DNA of 64,000 bases from Scalesia atractyloides (lineage: Eukaryota; Streptophyta; Magnoliopsida; Asterales; Asteraceae): positions 34,597,476 to 34,661,475 of the forward strand of contig CAMTDV010000022.1 in assembly GCA_947069175.1 (NCBI GenBank), written 5' to 3'. Below, piece by piece: positions 36,285 through 47,870 of the stretch. The notes under the pieces are model-generated. The model was given only the letters and a program-made list of their open reading frames with translations, made no database searches and was not told where the DNA came from. How positions within the stretch are numbered: position 1 is the first letter of the stretch; each line of letters begins with the position of its first letter. A program made the translations under genes and the position numbers.

Positions 36285-37350
36285 TCACTCGTCTTTCTTT
36301 CCCTTGACAAGTTTGGAGAGTTTCTTGAAAAACTTATTTGTCTTCTTCTCCGTTTTCTCTGCCTGCTGCTGCATTTCTTTCATTCTCTCTAAGGCCTCAT
36401 TAATGGCCTTAAGGGGTGGCAGAGGTTATGGTTGGGGTTGTGGTTGTGGCATAACCGGATTCTTGTACCCATAAGTTGGATATCTAGTAGGTGGGAAGGA
36501 GACTGGTAAAGTGCATTGTGCATAACCGCCTGCATGTATGGGTCTTGTGACCACGCTTGATACGTAGACGGATTAAATAGATCATATCCAGACGTGTCTG
36601 GGTACGTGGGAATTGGGTTAGTATAACCCGTTGGTGGTGTTTGAACAACAGGTGTTGGTTCCACTATAGGTGAAACATTAGAGGGTCCACCCATTTGTGG
36701 GTCCTCTTGAATTGTGGGGTAGGAGTTGGGTAAAGGTGGTAGCGATCCCGACCTTTGTCCGGCACGTACCGACATACGTGCTTCCCGCTTCCTCCTTGGT
36801 GGTTCAGGTGGTGGTTGAGGTTGGTCCACCGGTTCCATGTGGACATCTTCTTGAACTGGGAGTGGTTGAGAGTGATGGGAAGGTGTGTGAGCAAAGGTGA
36901 ATTGATTCCAGTATTGGTCCCACTCGTTAGGACCTTGGTAGGGCGATCCGACATATGAGTTTGAATCGCTCGAAATTCAATGGGATACACATTTGATCCC
37001 GATGGTGGCATCTCCGGGTCGGAGTCCTCGTCCATAGGATGTGGCTGGTCCAACTGATTTTGATCAGCTGGAGGTGTGTTTAAGTAATGGTTGGGGTTAA
37101 ATTCTTCATGGTAGGAGTAATGAGAATGATAGGAATGGTGAGAATGATAGGAATGGTGTGAGTGGTAAGAATTTTTGGAATGTGAGGGCGAGTGTCTATT
37201 AGAGACGGAATGTCTCGCTGGTTGCCATGGAGATGAATCTCCTGATTCTTGATATGCATCTGAATTATGAGGTTGAGGAATACGCCCTTATAGTCCTCCC
37301 CTCATTGGACCTTTTCCTCATCCACTTTGTCCTTGTACACGTGGCGGCAT
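36285..37350 (-). pseudogene. Proline-rich ORF upstream of chromovirus gag
   Basis: ATG 37350 (MPPRVQGQSG) opens a frame of about 355 codons ending at TGA 36287-36285 with KKLSKLVKGKKDE. It contains a Ser/Tyr/His repeat (SYHSHH, about 37160-37100), an acidic patch (MDEDSDPEMPPSG), long Pro/Gln-rich linkers, a YQAWSQDPYMQAVMHNALY segment and a basic coiled-coil tail. Two stops near the start and a frameshift near 36800 and 36470 break it. Similar proline-rich ORFs are common in Asteraceae chromoviruses (general knowledge, not searched). Role unknown; a nucleocapsid or RNA-binding accessory is only a guess. A TTGATTTCTAACAG acceptor-like sequence precedes the ATG by 4 nt. Confidence 0.7.
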
Positions 37351-37503
37351 TTTCCTGTTAGAAATCAATTTAAAAACATACTAATAACTTAATAATGAAA
37401 TGAGTAATCCTAGGTCAATGCCTAGACTCGGAAGTCTAAGGAATGTACTCGTGTAAGTTTGAGACTAAACACAAAAGGTTAGTGTTTAATTCTCTCAAAC
37501 GTT

Positions 37504-37516
37504 GGCTCTGATACCA
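37504..37516 (-). promoter_or_regulatory. Primer-binding site of the chromovirus
   Basis: Minus strand TGGTATCAGAGCC, initiator tRNA-Met type, 4 nt from the LTR. Confidence 0.9.
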
Positions 37517-39824
37517 ACCCTGTCACACCCCGGATACCAACCCTGAAATCCAAACACCGGTGGGCCCAGGTGGGGAGTATCGTGCCGTAAGTTGATAACA
37601 TCATTGTCAATTAAACATAGCACAACATAAGTCTTGGAGTAAAATTACTATTACAAACCGAAATGTTCGAAATCTAAAATAATATACAGACTCGTAATAG
37701 AAGATCCACAGGCGGATCGTAAAATGTACATAGAAAGAATAAAAAACAGACTTTAGGCAGATCTAAGGATTTACAAGAATCCTCTTATTCTCTACCGAGC
37801 AGCTTCCTGCTTAATTTCGAGTTGTACCTGCAGATTAGTCTTTGGAGGATACGTCAGCTTACGCTGGTAAATACACCCAACTGACTCATTTTGAAAATAT
37901 TAAAAATGACTTCAAGTGCAAACGGCACAAAATCTTTTATTATCTTAGGAAGGTTAACCATGCAATGGACCATGCAATAATAATTTACCATATCCCAAGC
38001 CCTTATAGGGGAAATAAGTTGAGAGTATTTACCTGAGATTGCTTTCTTCTTTTATTTTTAAATAACTCAGCCGTATACAAAAGTACCGAGTGCAGATAAC
38101 TTTTACCGAGAAGGCTCTAGTCTGGATTATGGCATAAACTAGCCAATTAAATACTAACGGTTGTATAAACCGAATAGTGTACATGATCATTACGTATAAC
38201 GCTTGATTAAACGATGATCAGATAGAATGTAGTTTAAACCCGACAAGTACTTGACTTGTATAATATGGGTAAACTATAAACATTCTGGATTTTGAAGCAA
38301 AATGATAAGGTTAAACCCGTTACGGTTCAATTCCGTAAAATAGTTACATATACGTAACTGGGCGCATAATAGCGATTTCGGGTAACCGGATAAGTTATGG
38401 ACAAGTTCTATATGCCATTATACTTTAAATAAGTTAAGATATCAGTAGGATATCAACTTGTATGCCCGTTAAGGTTTTAAAACGAAATTATACCTCATAA
38501 GGCATTTCGGTAATTTCATACCATATTAAAAGAACTTGAATATAATTTAATGTTATAATTATAAGTATTCTGGAAAAATAATTTATTTATGATATAATAT
38601 TAGTAGGATATCAATTATATGTGTAAATTATCTTTTATGACCAAGCTATGCACCGAAGGGGCATTTTGGTCATTTTACACATAGTTTATAAATTATTTGG
38701 GATTCTGAGTTTATAATAAGTATCCACTGTAAATATGCTTAAAATAAGTTTTAAATTTAGTAGGTAACAAGTCTTGGTCCACTAATATGGTTTAAAACCA
38801 TACTATGCGCCAAAACGGCGTTTATGTCGTAAAGTGACGTCTTTAAGCGATGTTTATGAAAACTGATGTTTGGATCAGATTAAAATGTTTAAAATATGTT
38901 AATTAATATAACATATCGGTAAGTAAGTGATGTATCTCAAAAAGATTTGATTAAAACTATTTTATAAGCCACAGGGGCTAACACCGTCATTTATCGACAT
39001 AGTTTAAAGACTGGTTTAAAAACTCAGTTTATAACTTGGTTTAATATCCCAGATAATCCTACTTATGATATTACATTAGTATAAATTCCTTTTCAAGTTC
39101 ATACCATTTGAAACCTTGTTTTATGCAAAAAGGGCATTTTGGTCAAAGATGGCATAATCATGGAACTTGCGCATAAACTTGGATTCTGATTATGATCATG
39201 TAATATAACCTCAGAGGGTTATGCTATATTAGATTATGATCATAATGAAACTTTAGATCAGTGGGTAACTAATCTAAATCGGGTCAGAATCGAAAGTCAA
39301 AGCAGAAGTCAAACCTTGCGACTTTCGGTTGCGAACCGACCCTAGAACTGAAATTGACGAGCCGAACATGTTCATACATGTTCTAATAATTATTACCAAC
39401 TTGTTTAAGTGCCAAAACAGCTTTCATAACATATATAAGATCAATTTATGATTTTTTCCAAAAAATGGCCTGTTTGACTTTTTAATAACATAACTTTGAC
39501 CCGTCAATTGGTCTAGCAAACGTGATCTTCAGGAGGTGCCCTTTATAGGGACTAACACCTACCTTACTATGATCACTTAGCCATGTTCATTTTGAACAAT
39601 GGCTGGACCATAATGGTCTTAACCGAAAGTCAAAGCGTTTTACGTAAAATGCTTGACTTTAGGCTATAGAAGCCTATAAACGAAAATGCACAAGGAAGGA
39701 ACACCTACCAGTGATTCCTAGATGCAAAAGAACTATGTTGGACTGCTCCTTTTAGTTAGGAACTTCCAGAGGAGGGAGAAGAGTGAATAAGAAAGGTGCA
39801 AGTTGAAATGGTGAACTTAAGCAC

Positions 39825-39834
39825 CTATTTATAG
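39825..39834 (-). promoter_or_regulatory. LTR TATA box CTATAAATAG
   Basis: A perfect plant TATA box on the minus strand, conserved at 29685-29694 and in the old solo LTR at 40754-40763. Confidence 0.8.
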
Positions 39835-39999
39835 TTGGAGAGCTCAAAGGAGGTGAAGCCAGGTGTCTAGGGGTGTAAGAAGAAGCTTACAAGTGTCCCA
39901 AAACGTGGCATAGCTGATTAGGAAGGCCATGGTTTTGATTTAATGGTTTCGGAGCTTTGCTTGGGCTCCAAAACAAACTTTCTGCTGCAGGTCTGTTCT

Positions 40000-40042
40000 C
40001 GCGGGGCGCGAGAGACACAGGCCGGGTCTCTCGCGGCCCGCG
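40000..40042. other. GC-rich hairpin in the 5' LTR
   Basis: Same stem as at 29859-29901: CGCGAGAGAC (40007-40016) pairing with GTCTCTCGCG (40026-40035). Confidence 0.8.
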
Positions 40043-40326
40043 ACCGCCCCTATTTCAGTTTTAAAATTTGACACTTTGGCCCCTAAACTATATAAAGCTT
40101 ATAAAAACGATTTTAAATACTATTTGGCACTTTTATCCATCCATAGCCAATACTTGGCATACCCGGGATTATGCCCGGACATTATTGAGCTCTTGGTTCG
40201 TTAAAAGGTCAATCAGAGGTATAAATTAACATGTTGACACTTTTAATCCCTCCAATATCAACTTTCATATATTTACATAATTGAACTCTCTCGTCCAACA
40301 ACGGTACGTATAAGAGTTAGGACTTC

Positions 40327-40600
40327 ACAAAGGATCACTCAGAGGCTTATCACAAGTATGTTGATTCCGATGTCACTCAGAGGCTTATCACAAGTATGTT
40401 GATTCCGATGTCACTCAGAGGCTAGGCATGTTGACGTATTAGTCACTCAGAGACCAAGTTTCAAGCATGTTGACATATCAGTCACTCAGAGGCTAATGAT
40501 TTAAGCATGTTGATGTATCAGTCACTCAGAGGCTATTATTTATGCATGTTGACATCGGTTCGTCACTCAGAGGCTCAATCTTGAGCATGTTGACGCCTTT
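40327..40600. repeat. LTR minisatellite (5' LTR)
   Basis: About seven units with CACTCAGAGGCT cores, one more than in the 3' LTR of the same element. Confidence 0.8.
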
Positions 40601-40690
40601 AGTCCTTATTGATCTTTAATAGACTATATTAAAAAATACAACACGTGTCACTATACTATTGGACACGATTTTACAGGGTGTTACAGAACT

Positions 40691-41525
40691 TCCAGAGGCG
40701 GGAGAAGAGTTGAAAATGAGAAAGGTGCAAGTTCAAAGGTTGAACCTTTGCACCTATTTATAGTTGGAGAACTTGAAGGAGGTGATGCCAGGTGTTAAGG
40801 GGTGTAAGAGGGAGCTTACAAGTGTCCTAAAACGTGGCATAGCTGTTTAAAAGTCCCTAGTTTCGATTTAATGGTTTTTGGCACCTTTGTGTGGTGGCCA
40901 AGTTAATTTTCTGCAAATACAGGCCTCTGATGCCCCGCGAGAGGCCAAGGCCTTGCCTCTCGCGCCCCATGTCAGTTTTCAAAATTTGCCACAATTTGCC
41001 ACTCAACTTATAAAACACCCTAAAAACCTTCTAAAACACCTTTTTAGCATATTTAGCCATCCGTAGCCAATATTTGGCGTACCCGGGATTATGCCCGGAC
41101 ATTGTCGAGCTCTCGGTTCGTTAAAAGTTTGCTCAGAGGTATAAATTAACATGTTGACACTTTTAATCCCTCCATTAACCAATTTTCACATATTTATAAA
41201 TTGAACCATCTCGTCCATCAAATGGCACGTATGAGAGTTAGGACTTCGTAAAGGATCACTCAGAGGCCCACTATAAGCATGCTGACTCCGATGTCACTCA
41301 GAGGCTGGGCATGTTGACATATAGTCACTCAGAGACCAAGTTTAAGCATGTTGACATATTAGTCACTCAGAGGCTGTTATTTATGCATGTTGACATCGGA
41401 CAGTCACTCGGAGGCTTAGTTTGAGCATGTTGATACCTTTACTCCTTGTTAGTCTTTAATAGACTAAATTTAAAATACAATACGTGTCACTATACTATTG
41501 GACACGATTTTTACGAGGTGTTACA
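40691..41525 (-). repeat. Solo LTR, remaining part
   Basis: Continues the LTR interrupted at 27387, from ttccagaggcgg to gaggtgttaca. It holds the TATA box (40754-40763), a diverged but still pairing hairpin (40936-40964) and its own minisatellite (41245-41430). Confidence 0.9.
40936..40964. other. GC-rich hairpin in the solo LTR, with compensatory change
   Basis: CGCGAGAGGC pairs with GCCTCTCGCG around a 9-nt loop. Relative to the young LTRs the ninth pair is G-C instead of A-T, both sides having changed, while the outer extension has been lost. Confidence 0.8.
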
Positions 41526-41530
41526 TTAGA
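41526..41530. repeat. Target-site duplication TTAGA of the solo LTR, right
   Basis: Perfect match to 24818-24822. It overlaps the first bases of the adjacent MITE. Confidence 0.88.
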
Positions 41531-41815
41531 GCATTCACACCCCTTTCATCATTTGTTACTCTATAATTATATTAAAAACAACTAAATTCTATTCTTTCCT
41601 TTCAATTAAACAATAATTTTTTTTATATTTTTATCATTACATTTTCTCTATCTTATACTTACAACCGCTTTCAAAATATATTATAAAATTATAGAGAGTA
41701 AACAGTATTCATCTAATATATAGATAAATAATAATTTTTTCTGTCTCTTTACTCACCACTACCTTTTATAATAAAGAATCATCTCTCACAATTTAGTGAA
41801 AGGATATGAATGCTC
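41529..41815. mobile_element. Tourist-like MITE
   Basis: Left end GAGCATTCACACCCCTTTCA and right end TGAAAGGATATGAATGCTC are imperfect inverted repeats, flanked by TTA on the left and TCA on the right. Termini of the GAGCATNC type and a TWA duplication are typical of PIF/Tourist MITEs. The interior is AT-rich and non-coding. The solo LTR inserted 2 bp inside its left end. Confidence 0.7.
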
Positions 41816-43046
41816 TCATATGTACTCTCCAAAATCTTTTTTCTAAGTCATCTACCTCAAACTTGAAATCATCATTAAAACTAGGGCAACTTAGTGCTCC
41901 TAAAAATTAAAACTAAGATGCATCACAAATCTATAAATGACTTACCATAAATATTTAAACAAGTATGAAACCAACAACTTAACATTATCTATCTGAAAAA
42001 TTAAGGCACCTAAATAATATCTATAACATGACTATTATATAAGTAAATAATTTTGTTTGCTTTGTGGATAGGACTTAAAGTTCTAATGTCATTGTTATTG
42101 TTATTATTATTTGACTTATTATTCCTATGTAACATATGATGCATTTCAAGTTTCTAACACGTCATATAAGCCAAGAGATGGCAACGCAGTGGGTAATACC
42201 AAATGCCCCATTCCTCATCCCCATCTTCATAAGTGGGCTACATCCACATCCTAATGAGGGATTCGAGGATTTTGCTCGTTTTCAAATAAACTAAAATTAA
42301 TAATAAAAACTCATTGTTAGACTAATTAAGACGCCAACCCAATATTGAGACATAATGAATATGGAGACACCAATTGTATAACATCTAAGCATAGTAATCT
42401 AAAAAAATAAAAATAAAACTCAGACTAATTCATGTGTAACTTTTGAATGTAATGTGATTTGGGAATAGTTAATTCGGGGTTTTAAATCAAGAGTTATGCA
42501 TGTTATATATGTGTATGCCATTAATTAATTTAGGCTCTCGTTCAAAGTCGAAAACCATGGTTGCCATATCCTTATATTTTGGTTATTCCCTGTCATCGTC
42601 TCTGATCAACTTAGTGACTCTCTGTCAAACTAGGATCACGCATCCGATTTTTTGTGGAGTACATGTTTTTTTTATATATCTATTTAAAGGTAAGATACAT
42701 GTAATTCTCCTTAAAAATGTATTTTTAATTCTCTCTTCTAGTTCTCTAATTTATTTCCCGTAAGACCACCTGTATTGGCCTCGTGTTGGGTGGACCATGA
42801 GCAAAACTCTCCTCCCGACGTGCGCGTGGCATGAGCTTGTTTTGGTCCGGAGTGAAAGAAAGAGAAGAAAATATTTGTTGGTTTTTTGATGATGATAATG
42901 AGAGAGAGAGAGAGAGAGAGAGGGGAGGGAGAGATAGTATATGGAAAATAGATATAGATTGATATAATAATTAATAAAGGATGTGAACCACTACACCATT
43001 TTATCTAGTGAAATAGCCTTCATGACGTGGACGACACATAATGAAA
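41816..43046. other. AT-rich intergenic sequence
   Basis: No recognisable gene. A GA microsatellite lies at 42898-42922. Confidence 0.4.
42898..42922. repeat. (GA)n microsatellite
   Basis: About twelve GA dinucleotides followed by a purine-rich run. Confidence 0.9.
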
Positions 43047-43055
43047 TATAGCATT

Positions 43056-43378
43056 GGGATGAGCATGGTACCGGTACCGTACCGAACCGCTACCGATCTC
43101 GAAAATACGGATCCCAAATTTCGTCAAAACTGGATACCAGTATCGAAATATCCGGTACGGTACGGTATGGTATCGGTATTGGTATGGGACCGGTACGGTA
43201 TCGATATTTGAAGAGAAAAATCGGTATTTTACCGGTACAGTACCGAACCGGTACCGATACCTACAGTACCGATACCAAAATGCCAAAAAGTGGGCACCAT
43301 TATCGGTACTAAAAAAAATTCGGTGCAGGATATTCGATATCAGTACGGTATCGGTATTTGATACCAAATGCTCATCCC
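43056..43378. mobile_element. 323-bp hAT-like MITE with GGTACC-rich interior
   Basis: Terminal inverted repeats GGGATGAGCAT and ATGCTCATCCC are flanked on both sides by TATAGCATT (43047-43055 and 43379-43387). hAT elements make 8-bp duplications; the ninth matching base may be chance. The interior is dominated by interleaved GGTACC/CGGTAT/ACCGGT words on both strands and encodes nothing credible. Confidence 0.8.
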
Positions 43379-43969
43379 TATAGCATTTCACTTTGCTTAC
43401 CATTAGCTATAATTTTTTTAACGGCTCACAAATAAACTTACTCATGTTCTAATAAGTCAGTTGTTTGCCCATGACTTTATAGCCTAGTGGTATCTTAGGG
43501 TGGGATTAGACTTTGGAACTAATAGATTATGGGTTTGATTCTCACAAGAGGTTTTTTTTTTCTCATATTTATTGGGTTTTCTTCTGAATTGGTGTATAAG
43601 ACATTATGCTTTGTGGATATGGATATGATTGGGTGGTTTCACTGATAACACAATGATACTTCAATGTTACGTCAGTGATCCAAATTTGCCGTTAAAAAAA
43701 ATAATAAGTCAGCTGTCCGTTGGAAGCAGTGATTTGTGGGGCACGGTGACATTTTGCTCCGTTTTGTCGTAAATAACCGACGGAAGATCTTAATGGTTCC
43801 GTTGATGTGCCATTTTTTCTCCTTATTTATTACATGAAATTACAAGATTAACCTTTGTTTTTATTTTGTAATAAAATATATATAATTAAGAGCCCGTTTC
43901 AAATTATTACACTTTTAACGGGATTATTCAGACTTAACAAGATAGATCGGATAATAAGTAAAAAATACA

Positions 43970-44007
43970 AATAATAATAATAATATATAATAATAATAAT
44001 AACAGTA

Positions 44008-44080
<73 letters not shown>

Positions 44081-44081
44081 G
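43970..44081. repeat. (TAA)n microsatellite
   Basis: About 110 bp of nearly uninterrupted TAA/ATA trinucleotides. Confidence 0.95.
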
Positions 44082-44308
44082 ATAAAATTACGAATTCTGC
44101 CGTAGATAATTTTTTATTTAATTTTTTCTGATGATTATTATTATGCCTATATAATTTATGAAGGCCGGTGAATGAATATTTAAAGAGAACATTATGTGAT
44201 TTTTATTATTGCAAAATTCTTTCATTTTCTTAATTTTTGGAATTTTATCTGTGAGATCAACTTAAAATAAAATCAAAACATGAATGGACTAGTTGATTAG
44301 ATAAAGTT

Positions 44309-44418
44309 AAATGTTTTAAAAATCTGTCGGTAGTACTGGTTAAACCGTCCGATACACCCAGTTAAACCGTTTTTTAGCCCAAACTGGTACGGTATAAAAA
44401 TCGAATTTTAAAACATTG
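44309..44418. repeat. Small inverted-repeat element, MITE-like
   Basis: aatgttttaaaaat at the left and attttaaaacatt at the right face each other across about 85 bp that contains ggttaaaccg/gttaaaccg words. It is short, with no clear duplication, so only a candidate. Confidence 0.4.
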
Positions 44419-45936
44419 GATAAATGTCGTCTTGGGTTGATATTGAAGATGTTTGAGACCTAGATATCATCAAATAGGTCGATGTTTTATTAACTTTTTA
44501 ATAAGAAGAGATTGACAAAACAAGTTATTGCATTATCTTCTAGAAATTATTGTAATTAACAACTACAATAACACATAGATTAGTGACGATACCATTAAAT
44601 ACGAATACAAATTCAAACTAAAGTATTTATGATGTATTTTTTAAAATAAATAAAAATAATTTAAAAAATGCGTGACATTTGTCTTGTTCCATGCGTATCT
44701 TCGAGAATTTATATAGTATGGTCATAATTTGCTTTTATTTTCTTATTAGAATAGAAAGTGTCTTCCAATTCACGATACCACAAACATCATGATATAATCT
44801 AAAATAACATTTTTGATAAATAAATTAGCTATTATAATTATAAAAAACTAATAAATAAGTGGCAAATCAAATATAGTTGTAGCGTGTAAAATATTATCAT
44901 TCATGTATATGGGTGTTTTCTCATAGGAGAAGTTATATGGACGGAGCTTTTAAGGGGCGGCAATCCTTCGAACTTTTCGCTCAGTGGAGAGTATGTAGTT
45001 TCCCCGTATAGATTTTTTTTGGTATATACGTTTTCGACCCTCGGTTTTATAGAAATTTTTAGGTCCGGTGACTTTCGCTCCCCCATCCTTGTTGGATAAT
45101 CTCAAGCTACGCCACTGGTTACTCAAGTTAGGGATTTCAATTATGCAGATTAATTATGCAGATTGTAGTATACTTTAGTCTCATATACGATTGTAGAAGT
45201 GTATTTTATGATCATTACATGTTGAGTTTGCAAATCTTTTCGTGGTTATTGGGGATTCCTATTTAAAGATAGATAATTTATAGCATTCATATTAACCGAA
45301 ACCTAATTGTAAACTCACCAAAACCGACTTAAGATATCAAGTCTCAGGTATATGTATAACGATGTCATTTTTTAGAACTTTTAGGTTTCAATTGATTTTC
45401 ATATATTATTTTGTATTTAAGAGTTTATAATATATTAGTATATTCAATTTCGATATTGTTTATAACTAGTAAACACATATATAAATCGTTTTGATTAAAA
45501 GTTTGAGAAATAATGAAACTAAAAAAAGTTTTAAAAAATAGTTCAGAGTAGTGAAAAAAGTGTTTTTATAAAAACTATTATTTTTATTGAACTGCTTCTA
45601 CATTTGATTACAAAAAAGTATCGAAGAAATTATGTGAAAATGATTTTTTTTTCTATTTAAACATAATTTTATATGTTAAATTAGTGGTTACCCAGTTTCT
45701 TCCCATATTTTTGTGTTCTCGCTGTAACAAAAAGTTTTCATGTAATCCTATTAAACATTTTATTTTGAAAAACTTAACATAAGTAATATTATGTTTTTAA
45801 GTGTTTTAAGAAAAAAAAAGCACCGAGTACTTATTTAAAAAATAAATAAATAAACTTTGCTATTATGTATGTAATTATACCTCATGTTACATATGTAACA
45901 TATGCATTTTTTTTTAAATCAATCCGTGTTTTTTTT
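44419..45936. other. AT-rich intergenic sequence
   Basis: No gene seen. At 45099-45117 the minus strand reads CAGTGGCGTAGCTTGAGA, a typical hAT-type terminus, but no opposite end was identified. Confidence 0.4.
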
Positions 45937-46634
45937 AGGATCCGAGTTTGTTAAATTTGTGAGTTATAGAGATGAAGAACAAACAATCTGTAATATAAAC
46001 ACACAAGTTGGAAATATATCAAGACTTTTTTCTATTGAACTCATCTGATTTCAAATACAGTACAATGATTATACGATCTCTTCTTAGCCTGATCACTCAC
46101 AAATCATTTCGTACAAAAGAGAATGGGGTGAAGTGATAAAAGATCTCTAACATGTGAGATCTATTTATACTAAGGACAAAATTTTGTTTGCAATAAGCTA
46201 ACGTCACCCTGATAGTGATATCTAACATTCCTAGCAGAAAGGATTCCACATATGTTAACAAGCATCTATGGAGATCTAACATTTGTTCTATTAAATGAAA
46301 AGTTTGTTTTAAGTTAAGAACTATTACATTGCGTAAACCTCTGTTCTTCAAACTGCTATTGGCTTGTAACAAACATCTGTTTGGCCACAACAGATGTTTG
46401 GTCTTCATGATAAGTGTTTTGCTTCAACAAAGCTTTGGCCTTGAACAACGGTTTTTTCTTCTTCAAAAGTGGTTCCAAGGCTTCAAACATATCTTTGAAT
46501 GTCTTCAACAGATGTTCTGATCAGTGTTCAAGATTCGTTATCTTTGGGAGCAGAATGCTTTATCAACTGTTTATTTCTTGATCAGAATGTCATGTTTGGC
46601 TTTCGAATATAATCAGTTCTTTTGTAGGTCCATC
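45937..46634 (-). repeat. Copia LTR fragment, related to 59637-60347
   Basis: Shares long stretches with 59637-60347: the gagatctatttata region, the two-step ACATCTG segments, and the sequence next to the PPT-like ccatcaatctccc. It is diverged, with several indels. Confidence 0.65.
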
Positions 46635-47545
46635 AATCTCCCATAGAACAAATGATTTCAAAACAGACGTTTATTAGATCAATCTTTATTCTTGTCAACT
46701 TCTCTCTAATCCGACGTTTTAATTGGTGCTCAAGTTTCATTGAGAGATAGTCATCTGGATCCCTTTTAAGTTCAAGCCTTAGAAGGACTTGCAGATCTTC
46801 ATCCTTGAGTCTATGAGTACAATTCATTGAGATCTTTTCACTTTCTCCATTAGCTCTGACTATTGTTTTTCTAAGACTTGACCAAACAGATCTTTTGGCT
46901 TTACATCTGGATGCCCGTATATCAATTCATTCCTGATCCCTTTTTTTCTTAATTTTTTTCATACGTTTTCATATCTTCTGCAGACATCTCTTTTTTACTT
47001 TTTTAGATAGCTAATGGCAGCTTATGAAATGTTCTTTGCAATGGGAAGTTATAAGAGATCAACCAGAGATCTGATAGGAAAGTCTATTTCTTCATAATTT
47101 GGCTTTCTAGGGACCGAGGGATCCTTTGCTCTTAAAGCTTCAAGTTTCTTGTAATTTTCTTGGATTGTTGGCTCATCCCATCTAGCCATTGACTGCATGG
47201 AGTCAAAATGTGCAGCTACCATCTCCTCATTCGTTCTTTTTAACTGGAGGGCTTTCTTTCCAGTTGGCTTTTTGCCTGCACTCTAGTGGGGAGGACTGGG
47301 TTTGATATCAGGATTGAGTTTTAGCTTCTCAATCCTCATACTTTCTTCTAAAAGGGTTTCTGTAGACCATCCAGAGAAATGAGCTTTTATTGCTTTGTAA
47401 GGCTTGTTCTTCATTATGTATTCTATGTAATCTTCCTTTAATGCTCTTCTGACATTAAGTTACTTACAGGACCTTGTAAAGCCTTTTTGCTGACATCTTT
47501 AGCAAAATCTTCTAATAAATTAAGGGTGTCTAATGCAACAATTGT
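46635..47545 (-). pseudogene. 3' end of a copia extra ORF, truncated
   Basis: Minus-strand fragments include CTHRLKDEDLQVLLRLEL and a segment equivalent to the 60873-60409 and 61474-61049 frames, in the same order. It is truncated at about 47545 and full of stops. It is the relic of a second copy of the SIRE-like element at the right edge of the window. Confidence 0.65.
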
Positions 47546-47685
47546 AGGTTGTGATTTATATTTTTACCAATGGTTGTTTAAGATAGTGTTTATATTATAA
47601 AAAAAACAACCCGTTGCAAAGCAACATTTGCAAATGTACTTTTATGTCAACAATGTACTCGTTGAAAAGTATTTTACATGGACAT

Positions 47686-47870
47686 TGGTCAAGAACCATA
47701 CACTACATGATGTCTTAAACAACAAGACTTCCGATCCCTTGTTCTCTCTAAATGAGTGGCACCCTGGATACCACTAAACCAAAATAGACCCACTTTGATT
47801 ACGATTAAGCCTTATGATTTACTATTCAATATAAACACAAACTCAAAATTTTTAAATATTTAATAATTGG
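47686..47870. repeat. 185-bp direct repeat, left copy
   Basis: From atggacattggtcaagaacc to taataattggat, about 95% like 49285-49478 by eye. The two copies flank a 1.4 kb insert of different composition. Confidence 0.85.

Larger units (their letters stand above)
27388..40685 (-). mobile_element. 13.3 kb Ty3/gypsy chromovirus (Tekay-like), full length
   Basis: Two LTRs of about 3.1 kb, PBS (37504-37516), PPT (30508-30520) and a near-perfect 5-bp duplication define the element. The minus-strand order is LTR, PBS, proline-rich ORF, tandem array, gag, protease, RT, RNase H, integrase, chromodomain, PPT, LTR; gypsy order with a chromodomain means chromovirus. It is inserted in a solo LTR of its own family. 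Each ORF carries a few stops or frameshifts, so it is now non-autonomous, but LTR similarity is high. Confidence 0.93.
37521..40685 (-). repeat. Chromovirus 5' LTR (promoter-bearing)
   Basis: Matches 27388-30507 closely. It has one extra minisatellite unit near 40365-40420 (cttatcacaagtatgttgat is repeated). The TATA box is at 39825-39834, so about 850 bp of U3 and about 2.3 kb of R-U5 are implied. Confidence 0.93.

Noticed and set aside
43020..43403. 127-codon ORF rich in Tyr/Arg (RYRYRF repeats)
   Set aside because: It is a translation of the GGTACC-word MITE interior and spans both of its termini, so it is not a gene.
47590..47640. Helitron 3' end suggested by cccgttgcaaagcaac
   Set aside because: No CTRR terminus or matching 5' TC end could be paired with it.
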